Source: Candidatus Nitrohelix vancouverensis (GTDB lineage: Bacteria; Nitrospinota; Nitrospinia; Nitrospinales; VA-1). Taken from it: 64,000 bases of DNA. This document shows positions 62,172-64,000 of the stretch, piece after piece. Position numbers and translations under genes: made by a program. The stretch lies in NCBI GenBank assembly GCA_015698305.1, contig CP048620.1, positions 1,638,557 to 1,702,556 of the forward strand, written 5' to 3'. Below the pieces are notes generated by a model. That model saw only the letters and a program-made list of their open reading frames with translations. It was not told where the DNA came from and did not search any database. The number at the start of each line of letters is the position of its first letter. The stretch's first letter is position 1.

Positions 62172-64000
62172 GAGGAATGAGGTTTTTGGGCTTTGACGAT
62201 CAGATTCCACCCCATCAACGAACCTGCCAGTTTCAGCGGCATCCAGCGCAGTCTTTTGGGCAGTTCGTCTTGAATGAGCTGTCTTTGAACGATATCAATA
62301 GTTTCAAAATCGCTGAACATTTGTTTCAATCTGGGTTTTGTATACACTTTGACAAGGGGCTTTTGATCGCTTTCGCTGATCTCGACATGTTGGGACATGA
62401 TAGCGCCTATGGACATTTGCTCGAGAAGTCTCTTTTGCAATCCTAGTTTCCAGACGAGTTCCGTCCAGTAATGCAATGAATGTTCCGCGTAGACCATGAC
62501 GATCGCTCGTCCGCCGGGTTTGAGAACCCGAAACATTTCCTGCACAACATGGGATGTGTTGGGTGTGTGATGAATGACGCCATTGCTATAGACCAGATCG
62601 AATGAATTGTCTGCAAAGGGTAGAGTCTCAGCGTCGTGATGAATGAATTTACCTTCCAATTTCCGATGCTGAAAATTTTCTTGAGCGAGAGCCAGGTGGC
62701 CAGCGGAAAGGTCGATGTCCGTTGTTTGAGCGCCGTGGATGGCAAATTGTGAAAGATCGGTGCCGATACCGCCGCCGATTTCCAAAACCTTTTCCCCTCC
62801 GTGTTTTGCGAATTCCATGGTTTTATGCATCCAGGGCGCATAAATATTATAACGATAGGCTTCCACTTCCTTAAACCACTCCAGAGTATGTTGCGCCGTA
62901 TGCTTAACGTAATGCGATCCTGCGGGATCGTTGTTCCACTGGTTTTGCACCTCCTGTTTGTAATCGTCCTCGGTATCAATACGAGTCAGACCCGGTTTAT
63001 TGGCGGTGGAATGTTCTGGGTCGGTTTTGAGCTGAGGAAACAGGTCGATTTCTTCGCCTTTGGCAAAGCGCCAGATTCGCTCAATGTTTTTCTGCCATGA
63101 AAAAGTATCGAGAACCGATTGTCTGGCATTGTTTCCGAGCGTTTGTCTCAGTTCCAGATTATTGGCAAGCGCCACAACGGAGCTGATGAATTGTTTTGCA
63201 TTGCCAGGCTCGCACAGGATCGCGCGTTGATCTTTAGCTTGAAAAGAGGACGAATCGATCTCGGCGAGCGATAGGGAGGGGTGCAGGATTTGTCCAATCT
63301 GTTCCAGATCACTGGCGACGATGCCCGCGCCCATAGCCATGTATTCAAAGAGTTTGGTTGGCGATCCAAAAAACTTGCTGTCCACCATATGACTGCTGTG
63401 CGGCGACACCAGAATGTCGCAGGCCTTCATGAGGCGTTGCCCCTCGGTTTGCGGCACGAGACCCGCGCTGTGCACTCGATCTTGAAGTTTGTGCGTTACG
63501 ACGGCGTTATCGACCAGATATTTTAGATTGCCGTCGCCGATGAGCATCCAGCGGACATGGGGCGCGGACTCGCAAATGGATTGGATTGATTCGGCCAGAA
63601 CATCCACCCCGTGCCATCCTCCAAATGTTCCTGTGAAGCCGACGACCGTGTGTTCGTCTGTCCAGCCAAATTCCTTGCGTAGCTCGGTTTTCTTTTCAGA
63701 TGTCAGAGGGCCATAGGCATCAGGATCGGCGCCATTGGGATTGACCAGCACTTTTGCAGGATCGACGCCTCGTCCGACCACGTCTTCCTTAACAGCCTCA
63801 GAAATCACCACGATGAGAGAGGCTTGTTTGAACGCCGCCAACTCTGCGTTCAGGTAAAGGTCTTCAAATTCATAACTGTCGCCATCTTCGAAGCTTCGCT
63901 TCATTGAAATTTCAGAGCCGTTGTACTCTATTATGTAGGGAATATCTAGTTCACGACTCAACTTGGCGGCGGCATAATTACCAAGCACGATGCGTTCATA
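62168..64000 (-). CDS. Glycosyltransferase group 1-methyltransferase fusion (5' end beyond window)
   Basis: At least 610 residues; the frame is open to the right edge and the GT N-terminal domain is incomplete, so the start is outside. Residues up to about 330 (from the GTG at 63988) are the C-terminal part of a GT4 enzyme: VVGFTGTFGGWHGVDVLAESI, SPTKLFEYMAMGAGIVASDLEQIG with the E-x7-E motif, and NNARQSVLDTFSWQKNIERI. From about 340 onward there is a class I SAM methyltransferase: VLEIGGGIGTDLSQF, DAETLPFADNSFDLVYSNGVIHHTPN, RVLKPGGRAIVMVYAEH. It overlaps the next gene. The methyltransferase half resembles the one at 41133-41945. Confidence 0.85.
   Translation of the reverse strand, partial: YERIVLGNYAAAKLSRELDIPYIIEYNGSEISMKRSFEDGDSYEFEDLYLNAELAAFKQASLIVVISEAVKEDVVGRGVDPAKVLVNPNGADPDAYGPLTSEKKTELRKEFGWTDEHTVVGFTGTFGGWHGVDVLAESIQSICESAPHVRWMLIGDGNLKYLVDNAVVTHKLQDRVHSAGLVPQTEGQRLMKACDILVSPHSSHMVDSKFFGSPTKLFEYMAMGAGIVASDLEQIGQILHPSLSLAEIDSSSFQAKDQRAILCEPGNAKQFISSVVALANNLELRQTLGNNARQSVLDTFSWQKNIERIWRFAKGEEIDLFPQLKTDPEHSTANKPGLTRIDTEDDYKQEVQNQWNNDPAGSHYVKHTAQHTLEWFKEVEAYRYNIYAPWMHKTMEFAKHGGEKVLEIGGGIGTDLSQFAIHGAQTTDIDLSAGHLALAQENFQHRKLEGKFIHHDAETLPFADNSFDLVYSNGVIHHTPNTSHVVQEMFRVLKPGGRAIVMVYAEHSLHYWTELVWKLGLQKRLLEQMSIGAIMSQHVEISESDQKPLVKVYTKPRLKQMFSDFETIDIVQRQLIQDELPKRLRWMPLKLAGSLMGWNLIVKAQKPHSS

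Noticed and set aside
1-64000. Mobile elements, CRISPR arrays, rRNA or tRNA genes
   Set aside because: None recognised: no transposase or integrase frames, no regularly spaced repeats, and no tRNA-like cloverleaf noticed in the gaps. The only repeat that I can support is the 18-bp pair.

Overview
The window is one very long surface-polysaccharide (O-antigen or capsule type) biosynthesis and export locus from a Gram-negative bacterium. Export is by a Wzm/Wzt ABC transporter (57372-60069), and almost every other gene is a glycosyltransferase, a sugar-modifying enzyme, a nucleotide-sugar enzyme or a polytopic membrane protein. I see no rRNA, tRNA, CRISPR array, transposase or phage gene. Base composition is moderate, with AT-rich intergenic patches. 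The mixture of heptose-type enzymes, B12 radical SAM enzymes and carbamoyltransferases would fit a marine Nitrospinota or deltaproteobacterial-type organism, but that is a guess; no marker gene is present.

Layout. (1) 53-11000, minus strand: two about 1,080-residue fusions of a polytopic, glycosyltransferase-C-like membrane domain with a C-terminal PQQ-type beta-propeller, a zinc-motif methyltransferase between them, an acyltransferase-3 and a membrane protein whose 5' end looks damaged. (2) 11554-15793, plus strand: an SDR, a UGM/protoporphyrinogen-oxidase-like flavoprotein and a GMC oxidoreductase. These converge on a minus-strand operon (15806-22084): deoxyhypusine-synthase-like protein, HldE-C-like nucleotidyltransferase, a nucleotidyltransferase-PfkB fusion in reversed HldE order, a GmhA-like SIS isomerase, GT2, methyltransferase, Rieske protein and SRPBCC protein. 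(3) 22931-27895, plus strand: radical SAM/SPASM, Nudix, a second radical SAM/SPASM, and E1-alpha and E1-beta of a thiamine-diphosphate enzyme. This module is bracketed by a near-perfect 18-bp direct repeat and followed by the third membrane/propeller paralogue. (4) 31296-35761, minus: SGNH protein, SxtJ-like protein, a 49-residue DUF5989 protein and a carbamoyltransferase. (5) 36374-41124, plus: three consecutive B12-binding radical SAM enzymes, then a methyltransferase (minus) and a second carbamoyltransferase (plus). (6) 44075-64000, minus: a packed operon of GT-methyltransferase fusion, heparinase/alginate-lyase-like protein, Wzm, Wzt, two alkaline-phosphatase-superfamily proteins (one with a coiled-coil tail), CysD, CysN, two asparagine-synthetase-like amidotransferases flanking a GT2, and a large GT-C protein.

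How it may work (inference). Heptose-type and other activated sugars are made by regions 2 and 3, assembled on a lipid carrier by the GT2/GT4/GT-C enzymes, and decorated by C-methylation (B12 radical SAM), O/N-methylation, carbamoylation, amidation, acylation and possibly sulfation (CysDN). Export is by Wzm/Wzt. Wzt carries an extra C-terminal beta-rich domain, and beside it is a coiled-coil AlkP-fold protein that could be a chain-terminating or length-measuring factor. The candidates for undescribed biology are the propeller-fused membrane family, the repeat-bracketed radical SAM/Nudix/ThDP module, the AlkP-coiled-coil/expanded-Wzt pair, and the reversed HldE-like protein with a broken nucleotidyltransferase motif.
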